Shown piece by piece: positions 1 to 11,569 of a stretch of DNA of 64,000 nt (position 1 is its first letter; every line of letters starts with the position of its first letter). The notes beneath the pieces were generated by a model. The model did not search any database. It saw nothing but the letters and a program-made list of their open reading frames with translations, and was not told the origin of the DNA. The translations under genes and the position numbers were made by a program. The DNA lies in contig NZ_JAUCGR010000003.1 in the NCBI RefSeq assembly GCF_030362815.1, positions 372,001 to 436,000 of the forward strand, given 5' to 3'. Origin of the DNA: Cellulomonas edaphi (GTDB taxonomy: Bacteria; Actinomycetota; Actinomycetes; Actinomycetales; Cellulomonadaceae).

Positions 1-110
1 CTGCGCGACGTCGCCGAGCACCGCCAGGTGGGCGACGCCACGACGCTGGCCGACGCGTCGGTGATGGACCTGATCGCGCAGGGACTGTCCGCCCCCGGCG
101 CCAAGCAGGA

Positions 111-117
<7 letters not shown>
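1..117 (+). CDS. C-terminal end of an unidentified protein (5' truncated)
   Basis: The first frame is open from base 1 to a TGA at 115-117 and encodes the last 38 residues of a protein whose start lies outside the window. The tail ends GAPGAKQED-like (acidic, hydrophilic) and gives no recognisable motif, so I cannot name it. It is upstream of serC on the same strand but separated from it by a repeat block and a strong hairpin, so it is probably not cotranscribed with serC. Its last codons (GAG GAC TGA) form the beginning of the 91-bp repeat that follows. Confidence 0.55.
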
Positions 118-1529
<1,412 letters not shown>

Positions 1530-1535
1530 CGCGCG

Positions 1536-2858
1536 TCACGGCAGCAGGGCACGCAGCCTGCTGACCGCCTCTCGGCCCGCGCGGTTGGCGCCGATCGTCG
1601 ACGCGCTGGGGCCGTAGCCCACCAGCTGGATCCGGGGGTCGCCCACGACCGTGGTGCCGTCCATGACGATCCCGCCGCCCGGCCCACGCAGGTGCAACGG
1701 CGCCAGATGGTCGAGCGCGGCGCGGAAGCCCGTGCACCACAGCAGCGTCGTCGCCTCCACGGCCGCAGGCCCGGTGGCCCAGCCCGGCTCGGTGGGCTCG
1801 CGGTCCCATTCGACGCCGGTCGTCGTGATGCGGCTGAACATCGGACGCGGCACCAGCACGCCGGCCTCGATCCCCGCGCGGTAGGCGGGCGTGAGCGGCA
1901 GACCGGTCACGCTCACGACGCTCTGGGGCGGCAGCCCCGCGCGGGTGCGTTCCTCCACGAGGGCGACCGCGGCCCGGCCCACCTCGGGGGCGAACTCCTC
2001 CTCGCGCCAGGTCGGCAGCCGCCGCGTCACCCAGGTGGTGCTGGTCAAGGGCGCTATCGCGAGAAGCAGCTGCACGGCGGACGTGCCCCCACCGATGACC
2101 ACGACGTGCCCGTCGGCGAGCTCCTCGGGTGTGCGGTAGTCGTGCGTGTGCAGCTGCCGCCCGCGGAAGCTCCCCTGCCCCGGGTAGGCGGGCCAGAACG
2201 GCTTGGTCCAGGTGCCCGACGCGTTGACCAGGCCGCGCGCCCGGAAGACGACGCTCTCCTCGGGCCGCTCCACGCTGCGCGACTCGACGAGCAGACGGCC
2301 CTCGTCGTCGCGCACGCTCGTGACCCGGACGGGCCGTTGGACGTGCAGGTCGAACGCGTCCTCGTACTGCGCGAAGTAGTAGGGCACGGTCCTGGCCGCG
2401 GGCTCGCTCAGGTCCGGCACCAGGAAGGGCATCCCGGGGAGCTCGTGCACGCCGTGCGCGTCCGCCATGGTCAGCCCGGGCCAGCGCAGCTGCCAGGCGC
2501 CCCCGGGCGACGGTGCCTCGTCGAGGACGACGAACGTGCGCGCGGCCCGCTCCCAGTCACGCTCGCCCACCGCGGTGAAGCCGCTGCTGCGCAGGTGGTA
2601 GGCGGCCGAGAGCCCGGCCTGGCCGGCCCCGATGACCACCACGTCCACGTCGACCCGCTCGTCGGCCGGCTGCTGCGCGCGACGCGCCCGACGACGGCGC
2701 GCAGGAGCGGCGACCGGCGGGACCACCCGCACCGCTCCGTCCTCGCCGATGTCGAAGGTGAGCTCGAGCGTCTTGTCGGGGTCGACGGCGGGCTCGGGCT
2801 CGAGGTCGGCAGGCGGGCTCGCCGAAGGAACGCGCGGTTCGTCGGCCGTCGAGTCCAT
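1536..2858 (-). CDS. FAD-dependent flavoprotein monooxygenase (YhhW/CzcO-like NAD(P)-binding protein)
   Basis: This 440-residue protein has a long charged N-terminal extension of about 70 residues, with an Arg-rich stretch near residue 55. A FAD-binding motif follows ([18 protein letters not shown], about 75-92), and a second nucleotide motif sits mid-protein ([15 protein letters not shown]). The arrangement fits flavin-containing monooxygenases or putative K+-efflux-associated oxidoreductases of the CzcO type. No substrate can be named. It is convergent with serC and divergent from mshD, with an 83-bp shared upstream region. The N-terminal extension is unusual for the family, and the true start could lie further in. 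Confidence 0.75.
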   Translation of the reverse strand: MDSTADEPRVPSASPPADLEPEPAVDPDKTLELTFDIGEDGAVRVVPPVAAPARRRRARRAQQPADERVDVDVVVIGAGQAGLSAAYHLRSSGFTAVGERDWERAARTFVVLDEAPSPGGAWQLRWPGLTMADAHGVHELPGMPFLVPDLSEPAARTVPYYFAQYEDAFDLHVQRPVRVTSVRDDEGRLLVESRSVERPEESVVFRARGLVNASGTWTKPFWPAYPGQGSFRGRQLHTHDYRTPEELADGHVVVIGGGTSAVQLLLAIAPLTSTTWVTRRLPTWREEEFAPEVGRAAVALVEERTRAGLPPQSVVSVTGLPLTPAYRAGIEAGVLVPRPMFSRITTTGVEWDREPTEPGWATGPAAVEATTLLWCTGFRAALDHLAPLHLRGPGGGIVMDGTTVVGDPRIQLVGYGPSASTIGANRAGREAVSRLRALLP

Positions 2859-2941
2859 GTCCCACCCAACGTACCCGCCTCGGCGGATCGGCAGGAGCGG
2901 TTCCCCCGCCCCCGATCGCCCTGTCGTGGTGGGATGGTCGG

Positions 2942-3913
2942 ATGTCCGACACGAGCGTCACGTCCGAGCACGTGCAGACCCACGCGGGTCCGCTCCCGCC
3001 GATCGCCGCCGACGAGGTCCGCGCGCTGGCGGCCCGCGCGGCGGCCGTCGACGGCGTCCCTCCGCTGTCCGAGCAGCCCCTGCTCTGGCTCGAGTCGGAC
3101 GAGGCGCGCGTGGTGCACCTCCTGGCGCGCGACGAGCGCGGGGTGCTGGCCGGCTACGCGCAGCTCGATCTGAGCGTCGCCGCCACCGTGCACGGCGAGC
3201 TCGTCGTCGATCCGGCGCACCGGCGGCAGGGCTACGGTCGCGCCCTGCTCGCTGCGGTCCCACCTGCCGACGACGCCACGCCCGAGCGCGTGCTGCACGT
3301 GTGGGCCCACGGCGACCTGCCCGCGGCCCGCGCGTTCGCGGCCGACGTCGACATGCCCGTGGTCCGCGAGCTGTGGCAGATGCGTCTGGAGCCACTGACC
3401 GGCGGCCGGCCCGTCGCCCTCCCGGCGGGCGTCACGCTGCGCGAGTTCGTCCCGGGGCAGGACGAGGAGGCGTGGCGCCGGGTCAACTCGCGCGCGTTCG
3501 CCCACCACCCCGAGCAGGGGCGCATGACGTCCGCCGACCTGCGCGCACGCGAGGCCGAGCCGTGGTTCGACGCCGCGGGCTTCCTGCTCGCCGAGCGCGA
3601 CGGCAAGCTCCTGGGCTCGGTGTGGACCAAGGTGCACGCGGCGGGCGACCACGGGCCCGATCCCGTCGGGGAGATCTACGTCGTCGGCGTGGATCCCGAC
3701 GCGCAGGGTCTGGGGCTCGGCGGGGCGCTGACTGCGGCGGGCCTCAACCACCTGGCCGGGCGCGGGCTCGGGGCGGCCATCCTGTACACCGGCGCCGAGA
3801 ACGAGGTCGCCATCCGCACCTACCGTCGGGCCGGCTTCGAGCGGGCCTCGTCCGACGTGATGTTCGGCACCGATACCCGTCGTTCACCGACCGGTGCCAC
3901 GATGGCCCCATGA
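2942..3913 (+). CDS. mshD: Mycothiol synthase (two-domain GNAT acetyltransferase)
   Basis: This is a 323-residue tandem-GNAT protein of the MshD family, which acetylates the cysteinyl-GlcN-inositol precursor in the last step of mycothiol synthesis. The N-terminal domain carries [17 protein letters not shown] (about 83-99). The C-terminal catalytic domain carries the acetyl-CoA motif [17 protein letters not shown] and the conserved [19 protein letters not shown] ending. The length is normal. The stop overlaps the ppk start (ATGA at 3910-3913), so the two genes are translationally coupled. MshD is restricted to actinobacteria, which is good taxonomic evidence. Confidence 0.92.
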   Translation: MSDTSVTSEHVQTHAGPLPPIAADEVRALAARAAAVDGVPPLSEQPLLWLESDEARVVHLLARDERGVLAGYAQLDLSVAATVHGELVVDPAHRRQGYGRALLAAVPPADDATPERVLHVWAHGDLPAARAFAADVDMPVVRELWQMRLEPLTGGRPVALPAGVTLREFVPGQDEEAWRRVNSRAFAHHPEQGRMTSADLRAREAEPWFDAAGFLLAERDGKLLGSVWTKVHAAGDHGPDPVGEIYVVGVDPDAQGLGLGGALTAAGLNHLAGRGLGAAILYTGAENEVAIRTYRRAGFERASSDVMFGTDTRRSPTGATMAP

Positions 3914-6147
3914 CGGACGCACCGCCGCTCGACGCCCAGCTCGCCGCCCACCTCGCCGAGCACCTCGAGGCCGCCCCCGAGGCGTCCTCCGCCGCGCCCG
4001 TCGAGCCGTTGCCCGACGATCGCTTCGCGGACCGCGAGGTGTCCTGGCTGGCGTTCAACCAGCGCGTGCTCGAGCTCGCCGAGGACCCCGACCTCCCGCT
4101 GCTCGAGCGCGTGCGGTTCCTGGCGATCTTCGCGTCCAACCTCGACGAGTTCTTCATGGTCCGGGTGGCCGGGCTCAAGCGCCGGATCGCCACGGGCATC
4201 GCGGTGACCGCCGCGTCCGGCATGTCCCCGCGCCACGTGCTCGAGGCCATCAGCGAGTCGGCGCACGCGCTGATGGACCGGCACGCGCGAGTGTTCGCCG
4301 AGCAGGTGCAGCCGGCGCTCGCTCGCGAGGGCATCACGCTGGTGCGCTGGCAGGACCTGGGCGAGAGCGAGCAGGACCGCCTGCGCAAGTTCTTCCGCCG
4401 GCAGATCTTCCCTGTCCTGACGCCGCTCGCGGTGGACCCGGCCCACCCCTTCCCGTACATCTCGGGGCTCTCGCTCAACCTCGCCGTCGTGGTGGTCAAC
4501 CCCGCGACCGGCAAGGAGCACTTCGCGCGCGTGAAGATCCCGCCGCTGCTGCCCCGCTTCATCGCGGTGGACGCGAGCGGCCGGCCCAGCGCCCCCGACG
4601 AGCAGACCGCCAGCGTGGAGAAGGGCCCCACCAGCTTCGTGCCGCTCGAGGACGTCATCTCGGAGCACCTCGAGCAGCTGTTCCCCGGCATGCAGGTGCA
4701 GGAGCACCACACGTTCCGGGTGACGCGCAACGAGGACGTGGAGGTCGAGGAGGACGACGCCGAGAACCTCCTCAAGGCCATGGAGAAGGAGCTGCTGCGC
4801 CGCCGGTTCGGCCCGCCCGTGCGGCTCGAGATCGCCGAGGGCATCAGCCCCCGCATCCGCAAGCTGCTCGTCCGCGAGCTGGGCATGGCCGACGAGGAGG
4901 TCTACGAGCTGCCCGCTCCCCTGGACCAGACCGGCCTCAACCTCATCGCGGACCTGGACCGGGCCGAGCTGCTCTTCCCCAAGTTCGTGCCCACCACGCA
5001 CCGCCAGCTCGCGGAGGTCGAGAGCGCGACGCCCACCGACGTGTTCGCCAAGATCCGCGAGCGCGACATCCTGCTGCACCACCCCTACGACTCGTTCTCC
5101 ACCTCGGTGCAGACGTTCCTCGAGCAGGCGGCCGCCGACCCGCAGGTGCTCGCGATCAAGCAGACCCTGTACCGCACGTCGGGCGACTCCCCGATCGTCG
5201 ACGCCCTCATCGACGCCGCCCAGGCCGGCAAGCAGGTCCTGGCGCTGGTGGAGATCAAGGCCCGGTTCGACGAGCAGAACAACATCTCCTGGGCACGCAA
5301 GCTCGAGCAGGCGGGGGTCCACGTCGTCTACGGCATCGTGGGCCTCAAGACGCACTGCAAGCTCAGCCTCGTGGTGCGCCAGGAGGCCGACGGGCTGCGT
5401 CGCTACAGCCACGTCGGCACCGGCAACTACCACCCCAAGACCGCGCGCCTCTACACGGACGTCGGCCTGCTCACGGCGGACCCCGACGTGGGCCAGGACC
5501 TCACGCGGCTCTTCAACCAGCTCTCGGGGTACGCACCCAAGAGCCGGTTCCACCGCCTGCTGGTCGCGCCCCGCAGCGTGCGCGCGGGACTCATCGAGCG
5601 CATCGAGCGCGAGGCGCAGGCGGCCCGCGACGGCTATCCCGCGTGGATCAAGATCAAGGTCAACTCGATGGTCGACGAGGCCACCATCGACGCGCTGTAC
5701 CGGGCGTCGCAGGCCGGGGTGCCCATCGACATCGTCGTGCGCGGCATCTGCGCGCTGCGACCCGGCGTCCCGGGGCTGAGCGAGAACATCCGGGTGCGCT
5801 CCATCCTGGGCCGGTTCCTCGAGCACTCGCGCATCTTCGCCTTCGCGCACGCGACGCCGTCCGAGGAGGACACGTTCGAGGGCCCCGAGGTGTTCATCGG
5901 CAGCGCCGACCTCATGCACCGCAACCTCGACCGTCGCGTCGAGGCCCTGGTCCGGATCGCCGACCACGACCAGGTGGCCGAGCTGGTGGACCTCGTCGAC
6001 GAGTCGGTCAGCGACACGACCTCCTCGTGGCACCTCGGTCCGGACGACGAGTGGACGCGCCACTCGCGTGGCCCCGACGGCCCGCTCGTCGACCTGCAGG
6101 CCGTGCTCATCCAGCGGCAGCGGCGGCGCCTGGGCTCGAGCCGGTGA
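3910..6147 (+). CDS. ppk: Polyphosphate kinase 1
   Basis: The 745-residue enzyme should reversibly polymerise ATP gamma-phosphate into polyphosphate. The PPK N domain begins with [15 protein letters not shown], followed by [18 protein letters not shown]. The C1 domain has the phosphorylated His in [19 protein letters not shown] (His501). The C2 domain has [17 protein letters not shown]. The N terminus carries about 38 extra low-complexity residues. The ATG at 3910 overlaps the mshD stop, and the TGA at 6145-6147 overlaps the next GTG start. The gene is therefore the middle of a coupled operon, and a phosphate-uptake operon converges on it. Confidence 0.95.
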   Translation: MTDAPPLDAQLAAHLAEHLEAAPEASSAAPVEPLPDDRFADREVSWLAFNQRVLELAEDPDLPLLERVRFLAIFASNLDEFFMVRVAGLKRRIATGIAVTAASGMSPRHVLEAISESAHALMDRHARVFAEQVQPALAREGITLVRWQDLGESEQDRLRKFFRRQIFPVLTPLAVDPAHPFPYISGLSLNLAVVVVNPATGKEHFARVKIPPLLPRFIAVDASGRPSAPDEQTASVEKGPTSFVPLEDVISEHLEQLFPGMQVQEHHTFRVTRNEDVEVEEDDAENLLKAMEKELLRRRFGPPVRLEIAEGISPRIRKLLVRELGMADEEVYELPAPLDQTGLNLIADLDRAELLFPKFVPTTHRQLAEVESATPTDVFAKIRERDILLHHPYDSFSTSVQTFLEQAAADPQVLAIKQTLYRTSGDSPIVDALIDAAQAGKQVLALVEIKARFDEQNNISWARKLEQAGVHVVYGIVGLKTHCKLSLVVRQEADGLRRYSHVGTGNYHPKTARLYTDVGLLTADPDVGQDLTRLFNQLSGYAPKSRFHRLLVAPRSVRAGLIERIEREAQAARDGYPAWIKIKVNSMVDEATIDALYRASQAGVPIDIVVRGICALRPGVPGLSENIRVRSILGRFLEHSRIFAFAHATPSEEDTFEGPEVFIGSADLMHRNLDRRVEALVRIADHDQVAELVDLVDESVSDTTSSWHLGPDDEWTRHSRGPDGPLVDLQAVLIQRQRRRLGSSR

Positions 6148-7121
6148 GCCCCGCGCGTCACCCGGCGGTCGTCGAGGCCGCCGGCGCCCTGGTGTGGCGC
6201 GTCCGCACGGGCAGGCTGCAGGTGGCCCTGGTGCACCGGCCGCGCTACCGGGACTGGTCCTGGCCCAAGGGCAAGCTCGACCCCGGCGAGAGCATCGTGC
6301 AGGCGGCGTGGCGTGAGGTCGCCGAGGAGACCTCGCACGACGTCGTCCTCGGTCGCCCCCTGCCGGGCCTGGAGTACCGGATCTCCGACGGCCGCACCAA
6401 GCGCGTGCACTACTGGGCGGCACAGGTGGCGGGCCGGCACGAGGGCGCCTCGCTGCGCGCACGTCCGCCGGTGCCGCGCGCCTCGATGGACGAGATCGAC
6501 CAGGTGCGCTGGTTCGACGTCGACTCGGCCGCGGCGCGGCTGACGCGCCCCGAGGACAACGCCCCGCTGGTGCACCTCGTCGAGGCCCACCGCAAGGGCC
6601 GCCTCGACACGCGCGCGCTCGTGGTCGTGCGGCACTCCGCCGCCACCAAGCGATCCGCCTGGGGCGGCACCGAGCTGGATCGTCCCCTGACGCGCGCGGG
6701 CCGGGCGCAGGCCGAGGCGCTGGTCCCGGTCCTGTCCGCCTTCGGCGCCACGCGCGTGGTCACGAGCGAGTGGGCGCGCTGCGCCGCGACCGTGCAGCCG
6801 TACGGCACGGCCGCGCAGGTGCCCGTCGAGATCTCGCCGCTGCTGACCGAGCTCGAGCACTCCGCGTCCCCGGCACGGGTGGCACGCCAGGTGGTCGAGC
6901 TGCTCGACTGGCCCGGCGACTCGGTGCTGTGCACGCACCGACCGGTGCTGCCCACGGTCGTCGACGTCCTGGCCCAGCACGCCCCGCGCTCGGTGGTCGA
7001 CGACCTGCCCGTCGGCGACCCGTTCCTCGAGCCCGGCGAGGCGCTCGTCGCGCACGTCGCGCAGACCGCCAAGGGCCCGCGCGTGGTCGCCGTCGAGCGG
7101 CACCACGGCGCGGCGGCCTGA
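6144..7121 (+). CDS. Nudix hydrolase fused to histidine phosphatase (MutT1-like)
   Basis: The 325-residue protein combines a Nudix domain (about residues 8-145) with a histidine-phosphatase domain (about 155-300), the layout of mycobacterial MutT1, which degrades 8-oxo-dGTP and diadenosine polyphosphates. The Nudix box reads [20 protein letters not shown] followed by TSHDV, so the usual Gly after EET is Ser. The phosphatase domain starts [16 protein letters not shown] (RHS) with [12 protein letters not shown]. The GTG at 6144 overlaps the ppk stop. Placement after ppk suggests a housekeeping role for nucleotides linked to polyphosphate metabolism, but that is inference. Confidence 0.85.
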   Translation: MSPARHPAVVEAAGALVWRVRTGRLQVALVHRPRYRDWSWPKGKLDPGESIVQAAWREVAEETSHDVVLGRPLPGLEYRISDGRTKRVHYWAAQVAGRHEGASLRARPPVPRASMDEIDQVRWFDVDSAAARLTRPEDNAPLVHLVEAHRKGRLDTRALVVVRHSAATKRSAWGGTELDRPLTRAGRAQAEALVPVLSAFGATRVVTSEWARCAATVQPYGTAAQVPVEISPLLTELEHSASPARVARQVVELLDWPGDSVLCTHRPVLPTVVDVLAQHAPRSVVDDLPVGDPFLEPGEALVAHVAQTAKGPRVVAVERHHGAAA

Positions 7122-7162
7122 GGTCGGGGCGGGCCTCTTCGTCGAGCCGCTGGCCGGCCTCA
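7119..7162. terminator. Possible bidirectional terminator between converging operons
   Basis: TGAGGTCGG at 7119-7127 pairs with CCGGCCTCA at 7154-7162 with one mismatch. The arms include the stop codons of both converging genes. The stem is short and the loop long, so support is modest. Confidence 0.35.
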
Positions 7163-8164
7163 GTTGAGGATCGGGTTGAGCACCAGGTAGAAGATCGCGG
7201 CGACCGCTGCCGCCGCCGGGATGGTGAGCACCCAGGCGACGCCGATGTTCTTGGCGACGCCCCAGCGCACCGCGGAGGCCCGCTTGGTGGCGCCCACGCC
7301 CATGATCGCCGATGTCACGGTGTGGGTGGTGGAGACCGGGGCGTGCAGCACGTACGCGTTGAAGTAGAGCACGGTCGCGGACACGGACTCGGCGACGAAC
7401 CCGCGCGCGGGGTCCACCTCGATGATCTTGCGGCCGAGCGTGCGCATGATGCGCCAGCCGCCCGCGTAGGTGCCCAGGGAGATCGCGGTCGCGGCGGCGA
7501 TCTTGACCCACAGCGGGATGCCCGCGTCCTTGTCGGCCCAGCCCACGGTGATCAGGGCGAGCCAGATGATGCCCATCGTCTTCTGCGCGTCCTGCAGGCC
7601 GTGGCCCAAGGCCATCGCGGAGGCGGACACCGTCTGCGCGAGCCGGAACCGGCGCTGCGTCTTGGCCGGCGCCTTGTTCCGCAGCAGCCACAGCACGCCC
7701 AGCATGATGAGGAACGCGAGCAGGAAGCCGACGAGGGGCGAGATGACCATCGGCAGCACGACCTTCTCGTACACCGAGCTCCAGTACACGCCCAGGCTGG
7801 CCGCGAGCCCGGCACCGACGAGGCCGCCGATGAGCGAGTGCGTCGAGGACGACGGCAGGCCGAACCACCAGGTGATGAGGTTCCAGGTGATCGCGCCGAT
7901 CAGCGCGCAGACGATCACCACGAGCGCCTCGTGCCCGGCCGCGTCCTGCAGGTCGACGATCGAGGTCGCGATGGTCTCCGCGACCGCGGTGCCGAGCATG
8001 GCACCGACGAAGTTCATGATGGCGGCCATGGTCAGGGCCACCCGCGGCGTCAGCGCGCGGGTCGAGACCGAGGTCGCGATCGCGTTCGCCGCGTCGTGGA
8101 AACCGTTGGTGTAGTCGAAGCCGAGCGCGAGCGCGACGACGACGACGACGAGTGCTGCCTCCAC
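7160..8164 (-). CDS. PiT-family inorganic phosphate transporter
   Basis: The 334-residue membrane protein shows the PiT family signatures: FDYTNGFHDAANAIATSVST near the N terminus (about 16-35) and VSTTHTVTSAIMGVG near the C terminus. There are about ten hydrophobic segments between them, including LPSSSTHSLIGGLVGAGLA in the middle. It should import phosphate (or metal phosphate) using an H+ or Na+ gradient. It is the second gene of a two-gene operon, six bases after the DUF47 gene, as is common for low-affinity phosphate uptake systems. It converges on the ppk operon. Confidence 0.92.
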   Translation of the reverse strand: MEAALVVVVVALALGFDYTNGFHDAANAIATSVSTRALTPRVALTMAAIMNFVGAMLGTAVAETIATSIVDLQDAAGHEALVVIVCALIGAITWNLITWWFGLPSSSTHSLIGGLVGAGLAASLGVYWSSVYEKVVLPMVISPLVGFLLAFLIMLGVLWLLRNKAPAKTQRRFRLAQTVSASAMALGHGLQDAQKTMGIIWLALITVGWADKDAGIPLWVKIAAATAISLGTYAGGWRIMRTLGRKIIEVDPARGFVAESVSATVLYFNAYVLHAPVSTTHTVTSAIMGVGATKRASAVRWGVAKNIGVAWVLTIPAAAAVAAIFYLVLNPILN

Positions 8165-8170
8165 CGTGCC

Positions 8171-8791
8171 TCAGGACTCCTTGAGCGCGATGGTCTCGAC
8201 CGTGTTCGCCACCTTCTCGAAGGCGTCAGCCGCGTCCTCGAGCTTCTCGACGATCTCCTTGAGCTTCATCAGCTGGATGGGGTCGGTGATCTCGTCGAAC
8301 ATCTGCGCGAGCAGCTTGCGGTGGATCTTGTCAGCCTGGTTCTCGAGGCGGTTGACCTCGACCCAGTACTCGGACAGGGAGTCCATGGACCGCAGCCGCG
8401 GCATGGCGTCCGCCGTCAGCTCGGCCGCGCGCTGCAGCACCTGGACCTGGTCCGACACGCGCGCGGGCAGCGCGTCGACCTTGTACAGGACGATGAGGTC
8501 GGCCGCCTCGTCCATGTAGTCCATGCAGTCGTCGAGGCTCGACGCCAGGTTGTAGATGTCGTCGCGGTCGAACGGCGTCACGAACGTCTGGTTCAGGCGA
8601 CGCATGATCGTGTGGGTCGCGTCGTCGGCTGCGTGCTCCGCCTCGGCGATCGCCTTGCCGATCTCCTTGCGGGCGGCGGGGTCGGCGCCCAGCATCTGGC
8701 CCAGGAGGTTTGCTCCCGTGACCAGGTGGCTGGCAGATGCGGCGAAGAGGTCGAAGAACGTGTTGTCGCGCGGTGTCAGGCGCAGGCGCAC
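8171..8791 (-). CDS. DUF47 / PhoU-like accessory protein of the phosphate transporter
   Basis: This 206-residue, largely helical protein belongs to the DUF47 (YkaA/PhoU-like) family that accompanies PiT transporters and tunes their activity. Visible family features are FDLFAASASHLVTGANLL, DDIYNLASSLDDCMDYMDEA and the C-terminal MKLKEIVEKLEDAADAFE. The start is a GTG at 8791 preceded by GGAG six bases upstream. It leads the operon with the PiT gene. Upstream there is a GTTTACC element (8849-8855) that resembles half of an actinobacterial PHO box, but I see no clear second copy. Confidence 0.88.
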   Translation of the reverse strand: MRLRLTPRDNTFFDLFAASASHLVTGANLLGQMLGADPAARKEIGKAIAEAEHAADDATHTIMRRLNQTFVTPFDRDDIYNLASSLDDCMDYMDEAADLIVLYKVDALPARVSDQVQVLQRAAELTADAMPRLRSMDSLSEYWVEVNRLENQADKIHRKLLAQMFDEITDPIQLMKLKEIVEKLEDAADAFEKVANTVETIALKES

Positions 8792-9162
8792 GGGAGGCTC
8801 CGGGGAGGGGGGACGGCAGACGGAAATCAGGCTAGGACACGACCCCTCGTTTACCTAACGGCAGACGACCGGGGGGTGCACACATGGTGACACCCCGACG
8901 AGCCTCCCGGGACCGCATTCGCCCGGATGCGCGCCCCCGGTCGCGCGGCGTGCCTCGTCGCACGCTCACGGGCGCCCGCGCGGGGGTTGCCACCGTGGCC
9001 AGCATCACGCTCGCCGGCGACCGCGCGGGGGCCGAGTGGAGCGACGCCGGGCCGGGAGCGCCTCTCGGCGCGAGGCCACTCGAGGTGGCTTGAGATGGAG
9101 CCCGGGGCTACCGCGACCCGGCGTCGAGATTCATCGTACGCCTGTACGTCGGGAGCGCCGGT
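8792..9162. other. 371-bp intergenic region
   Basis: This stretch separates the leftward DUF47-PiT operon from the next leftward gene. It should hold the promoter of DUF47-PiT; a TAGCCT-like -10 and the GTTTACC element at 8849-8855 are possible but weak. An Arg-rich 69-codon open frame at 8884-9093 is preceded by a G-rich run but looks random. I find no RNA gene or strong hairpin. Confidence 0.5.
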
Positions 9163-9801
9163 TCACTCGAGCCGGCCGGACCGCCACAGGGCCGCCGCGT
9201 GCTCGAGCTCCTCGGCGGTCCGCACCAACGACGCCGCGCCGTGCGTCATCCGGACGGCACCGCGCGGGTCGACGAGGTCGAGGTGGTCGGCGTCGAACGC
9301 CGCCCCGGCCGCCAGCACCCGGCAGAACGAGGCCGCGCGCTCGAGCGCCACGTCCAGATCGCCGGCGTAGACGCCGGAGAGCACGGCGTCGGCGACCGCC
9401 CGCACGTCCGACGGTCCGGCCGCGTCCGCCACCCCCGCCACCACCTCGTGCACGGGCGCCGCACCCACACCGAGGCGGTACCGGTCGGCCACGGTGTCGG
9501 GGTCGCGCCGCACCCACTCGCGCAGCACGTAGAGACGCCAGAGCGCGCCGGGCAGCGTGGGCGCCGGGGAGTCGGACCACAGCGCCGCGACGACGTCGAG
9601 ACCCTCCGTCTCCACGAGCGCCACCAGACGTTCGAGCACACCCGGGTCCTCGTTGGCCCGGCCGTGGTGCACGAGCGCGGCCGCCGTCGTGTGCGCGACC
9701 TGCGAACGCAGTGCCGGGTCGATGCCGCCGGGCAGCTCCTCGGCCTGCACCGGGTCCAGCATGGCGGGGCGCCGGGGGCGTCGGGATTCTGAGTCGGTCA
9801 T
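9163..9801 (-). CDS. Conserved actinobacterial hypothetical protein (212 aa)
   Basis: I do not recognise the family with certainty. The 212-residue protein is mostly helical and acidic, with no signal peptide, membrane segment or metal motif. Phrases such as LWRLYVLREWVRRDPDTVADRY and the alanine-rich middle recall short actinobacterial proteins sometimes mis-annotated as polymerase subunits. The ATG at 9801 has a good ribosome binding site (GGGAGGTGG), which supports this start. It is divergent from the sugar porter, with about 120 bp between the two starts, so the two may share a regulatory region. Confidence 0.6.
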   Translation of the reverse strand: MTDSESRRPRRPAMLDPVQAEELPGGIDPALRSQVAHTTAAALVHHGRANEDPGVLERLVALVETEGLDVVAALWSDSPAPTLPGALWRLYVLREWVRRDPDTVADRYRLGVGAAPVHEVVAGVADAAGPSDVRAVADAVLSGVYAGDLDVALERAASFCRVLAAGAAFDADHLDLVDPRGAVRMTHGAASLVRTAEELEHAAALWRSGRLE

Positions 9802-9921
9802 CGCCACCTCCCAGGACCATCCTGCCCCACCCGGCTCGACGTGCAGCCTCGCAGGTGGCGGGCCAGAGTGGAGGCAGGGCCCCGGCGCAGCAGGGGCATG
9901 GAGCCAAAGGAGTCCTCGGCC

Positions 9922-11457
9922 ATGTCCGACACGCCAGCGCCCCCGCGGGGTGGGACCGCAGCGGCCGCGCCCCACCAGAACCCGCACCACCGGCGCGCCG
10001 TCGCGCTCGCGGTCGCCGCCGCCGTCGGCGGGTTCCTCTTCGGCTTCGACAGCTCCGTCATCAACGGCGCGGTCGAGGGCTTCACCGAGGACTTCAAGAT
10101 CCTCGACATGAATGCCGGCTCGTTCATCAAGGCGTTCGTGGTGGCCGTCGCCCTGCTCGGGTGCGCGCTCGGCGCCTGGCTGGGCGGGCGGCTCGCGGAC
10201 CGCTGGGGCCGCACCCGCGTGATGTTCCTGGGCGCGGTGCTGTTCTTCGTCTCCTCGATCCTCTCGGCGATCGCTTTCGGCGTGTGGGACCTGGTCCTGT
10301 GGCGGTTCATGGCCGGCATCGGCATCGGCATCGCGTCGGTGATCGCCCCGGCGTACATCGCGGAGATCGCTCCCGCTGCCGTCCGCGGCAGGCTCGGCTC
10401 GCTGCAGCAGCTCGCCATCGTCCTCGGCATCTTCGCCGCGCTCCTGTCGGACCAGCTGCTGGCTGTGGCGACGGGCGTCGAGGACAACCCCGCGTCCGCC
10501 GAGCTCTGGCTGGGCCTCGAGGCGTGGCGCTGGATGTTCCTCGTGGCCGTCATCCCGGCGACCGTGTACGGCTACCTCGCTCTGCGGATCCCCGAGTCGC
10601 CGCGGTACCTCATCAACCGCGGCCGCCGCGAGGAGGCGAAGACCATCCTCGCCTCGGTCCTCGGCCCCGACGAGGACGCCGAGGAGCGCGTCACCGAGAT
10701 CGAGCGGGCCATCAAGACCGACGCGGACGCCACCAAGAAGTCGAGTCTCCGAGGCCCCGTGCTGGGCCTGCAGGGGATCGTCTGGGTCGGCATCCTGCTG
10801 TCGGTATTCCAGCAGTTCGTCGGCATCAACGTGATCTTCTACTACTCCAACACGCTGTGGCAGGCGGTCGGGTTCGATGCGAGCGACTCCTTCACCTACT
10901 CCACCATCACCTCGGTCACCAACGTCGTCGTGACGTTCATCGCGATCGCGCTGATCGACAAGGTGGGCCGCCGCCCCCTGCTCCTCATCGGGTCGCTCGG
11001 CATGACGGTCTGCCTCGGCATCATGGCGGTCGCCTTCACGCAGTCGTTCGACGTGCCGGACCCGGACAACGCCGGCGAGATGCTGACCCAGCTGCCCGAC
11101 ACCTGGGGCGTCACCGCACTGATCGCCGCCAACCTGTTCGTCGTGTTCTTCGGCGCCACGTGGGGCCCCCTGGTGTGGGTGCTGCTCGGCGAGATGTTCC
11201 CGCCCCGCATCCGCGCCGCGGCCCTGGGGGTTGCCGCGGCTGCGCAGTGGATCGCCAACTTCGCCATCACCATGACGTTCCCGCCGATGCTCGACGCCTT
11301 CGGCGCCACCGGTCCGTACCTGATGTACGCGATCTTCGCGGCCCTCTCCTTCTTCTTCGTCCTGTGGAAGATCCCCGAGACGAAGGGCGTCCAGCTCGAG
11401 GACATGGAGGACGTCAAGGTGGTCCGGAACCGCCGCGACGCGCCGTCGACCGCATAG
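9922..11457 (+). CDS. MFS sugar porter (proton-coupled sugar transporter)
   Basis: The 511-residue protein belongs to the sugar-porter branch of the major facilitator superfamily. It has twelve predicted membrane segments and the family signatures FLFGFDSSVINGAVEGF (first helix), GGRLADRWGRTRVMF (loop 2-3), PESPRYLINRGR (end of helix 6), DKVGRRPLLL (loop 8-9) and PETKG at the end of helix 12. It should import a hexose or pentose, most like XylE/GalP. The ATG at 9922 is chosen because AAAGGAG lies nine bases upstream; another ATG at 9898 is less well placed. A strong terminator follows. Confidence 0.88.
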   Translation: MSDTPAPPRGGTAAAAPHQNPHHRRAVALAVAAAVGGFLFGFDSSVINGAVEGFTEDFKILDMNAGSFIKAFVVAVALLGCALGAWLGGRLADRWGRTRVMFLGAVLFFVSSILSAIAFGVWDLVLWRFMAGIGIGIASVIAPAYIAEIAPAAVRGRLGSLQQLAIVLGIFAALLSDQLLAVATGVEDNPASAELWLGLEAWRWMFLVAVIPATVYGYLALRIPESPRYLINRGRREEAKTILASVLGPDEDAEERVTEIERAIKTDADATKKSSLRGPVLGLQGIVWVGILLSVFQQFVGINVIFYYSNTLWQAVGFDASDSFTYSTITSVTNVVVTFIAIALIDKVGRRPLLLIGSLGMTVCLGIMAVAFTQSFDVPDPDNAGEMLTQLPDTWGVTALIAANLFVVFFGATWGPLVWVLLGEMFPPRIRAAALGVAAAAQWIANFAITMTFPPMLDAFGATGPYLMYAIFAALSFFFVLWKIPETKGVQLEDMEDVKVVRNRRDAPSTA

Positions 11458-11469
11458 CCGCACACGACG

Positions 11470-11501
11470 AAGGGCGCGCGACGGGTCGTCGCGCGCCCTT
11501 T
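11470..11501 (+). terminator. Hairpin terminator after the sugar porter
   Basis: AAGGGCGCGCGAC (11470-11482) pairs perfectly with GTCGCGCGCCCTT (11488-11500) around a five-base loop and is followed by TTTC-like bases. It separates the porter from the MarR operon. Confidence 0.8.
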
Positions 11502-11515
11502 CTCGCGTCTAACGG

Positions 11516-11557
11516 TTGCCTGCTGCAAGCATGTGTGTATATGGTTGCAGCAAGCAA
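11516..11557 (+). promoter_or_regulatory. Palindromic MarR operator and promoter region
   Basis: TTGCCTGCTGCAA (11516-11528) and TTGCAGCAAGCAA (11545-11557) are 13-base arms of an inverted repeat with one mismatch, separated by 16 bases. The right arm ends 12 bases before the MarR ATG and just before its AAGGAGA ribosome site. A possible -35 (TTGCCT) and -10 (TATATG) fall within it. Autorepression by the adjacent MarR protein is the natural reading; the binding itself is inferred. Confidence 0.7.
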
Positions 11558-11569
11558 TCAAGGAGAGTC

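Noticed and set aside
2632..3909. Upstream in-frame extension of ppk
   Set aside because: The extension would run through mshD in another frame with Arg-rich noise. The ATG at 3910 gives the usual PPK1 N terminus and overlaps the mshD stop.
8884..9093. 69-codon Arg-rich frame after a G-run
   Set aside because: The composition looks random, no family motif is seen, and it lies in a plausible promoter region of the DUF47-PiT operon.
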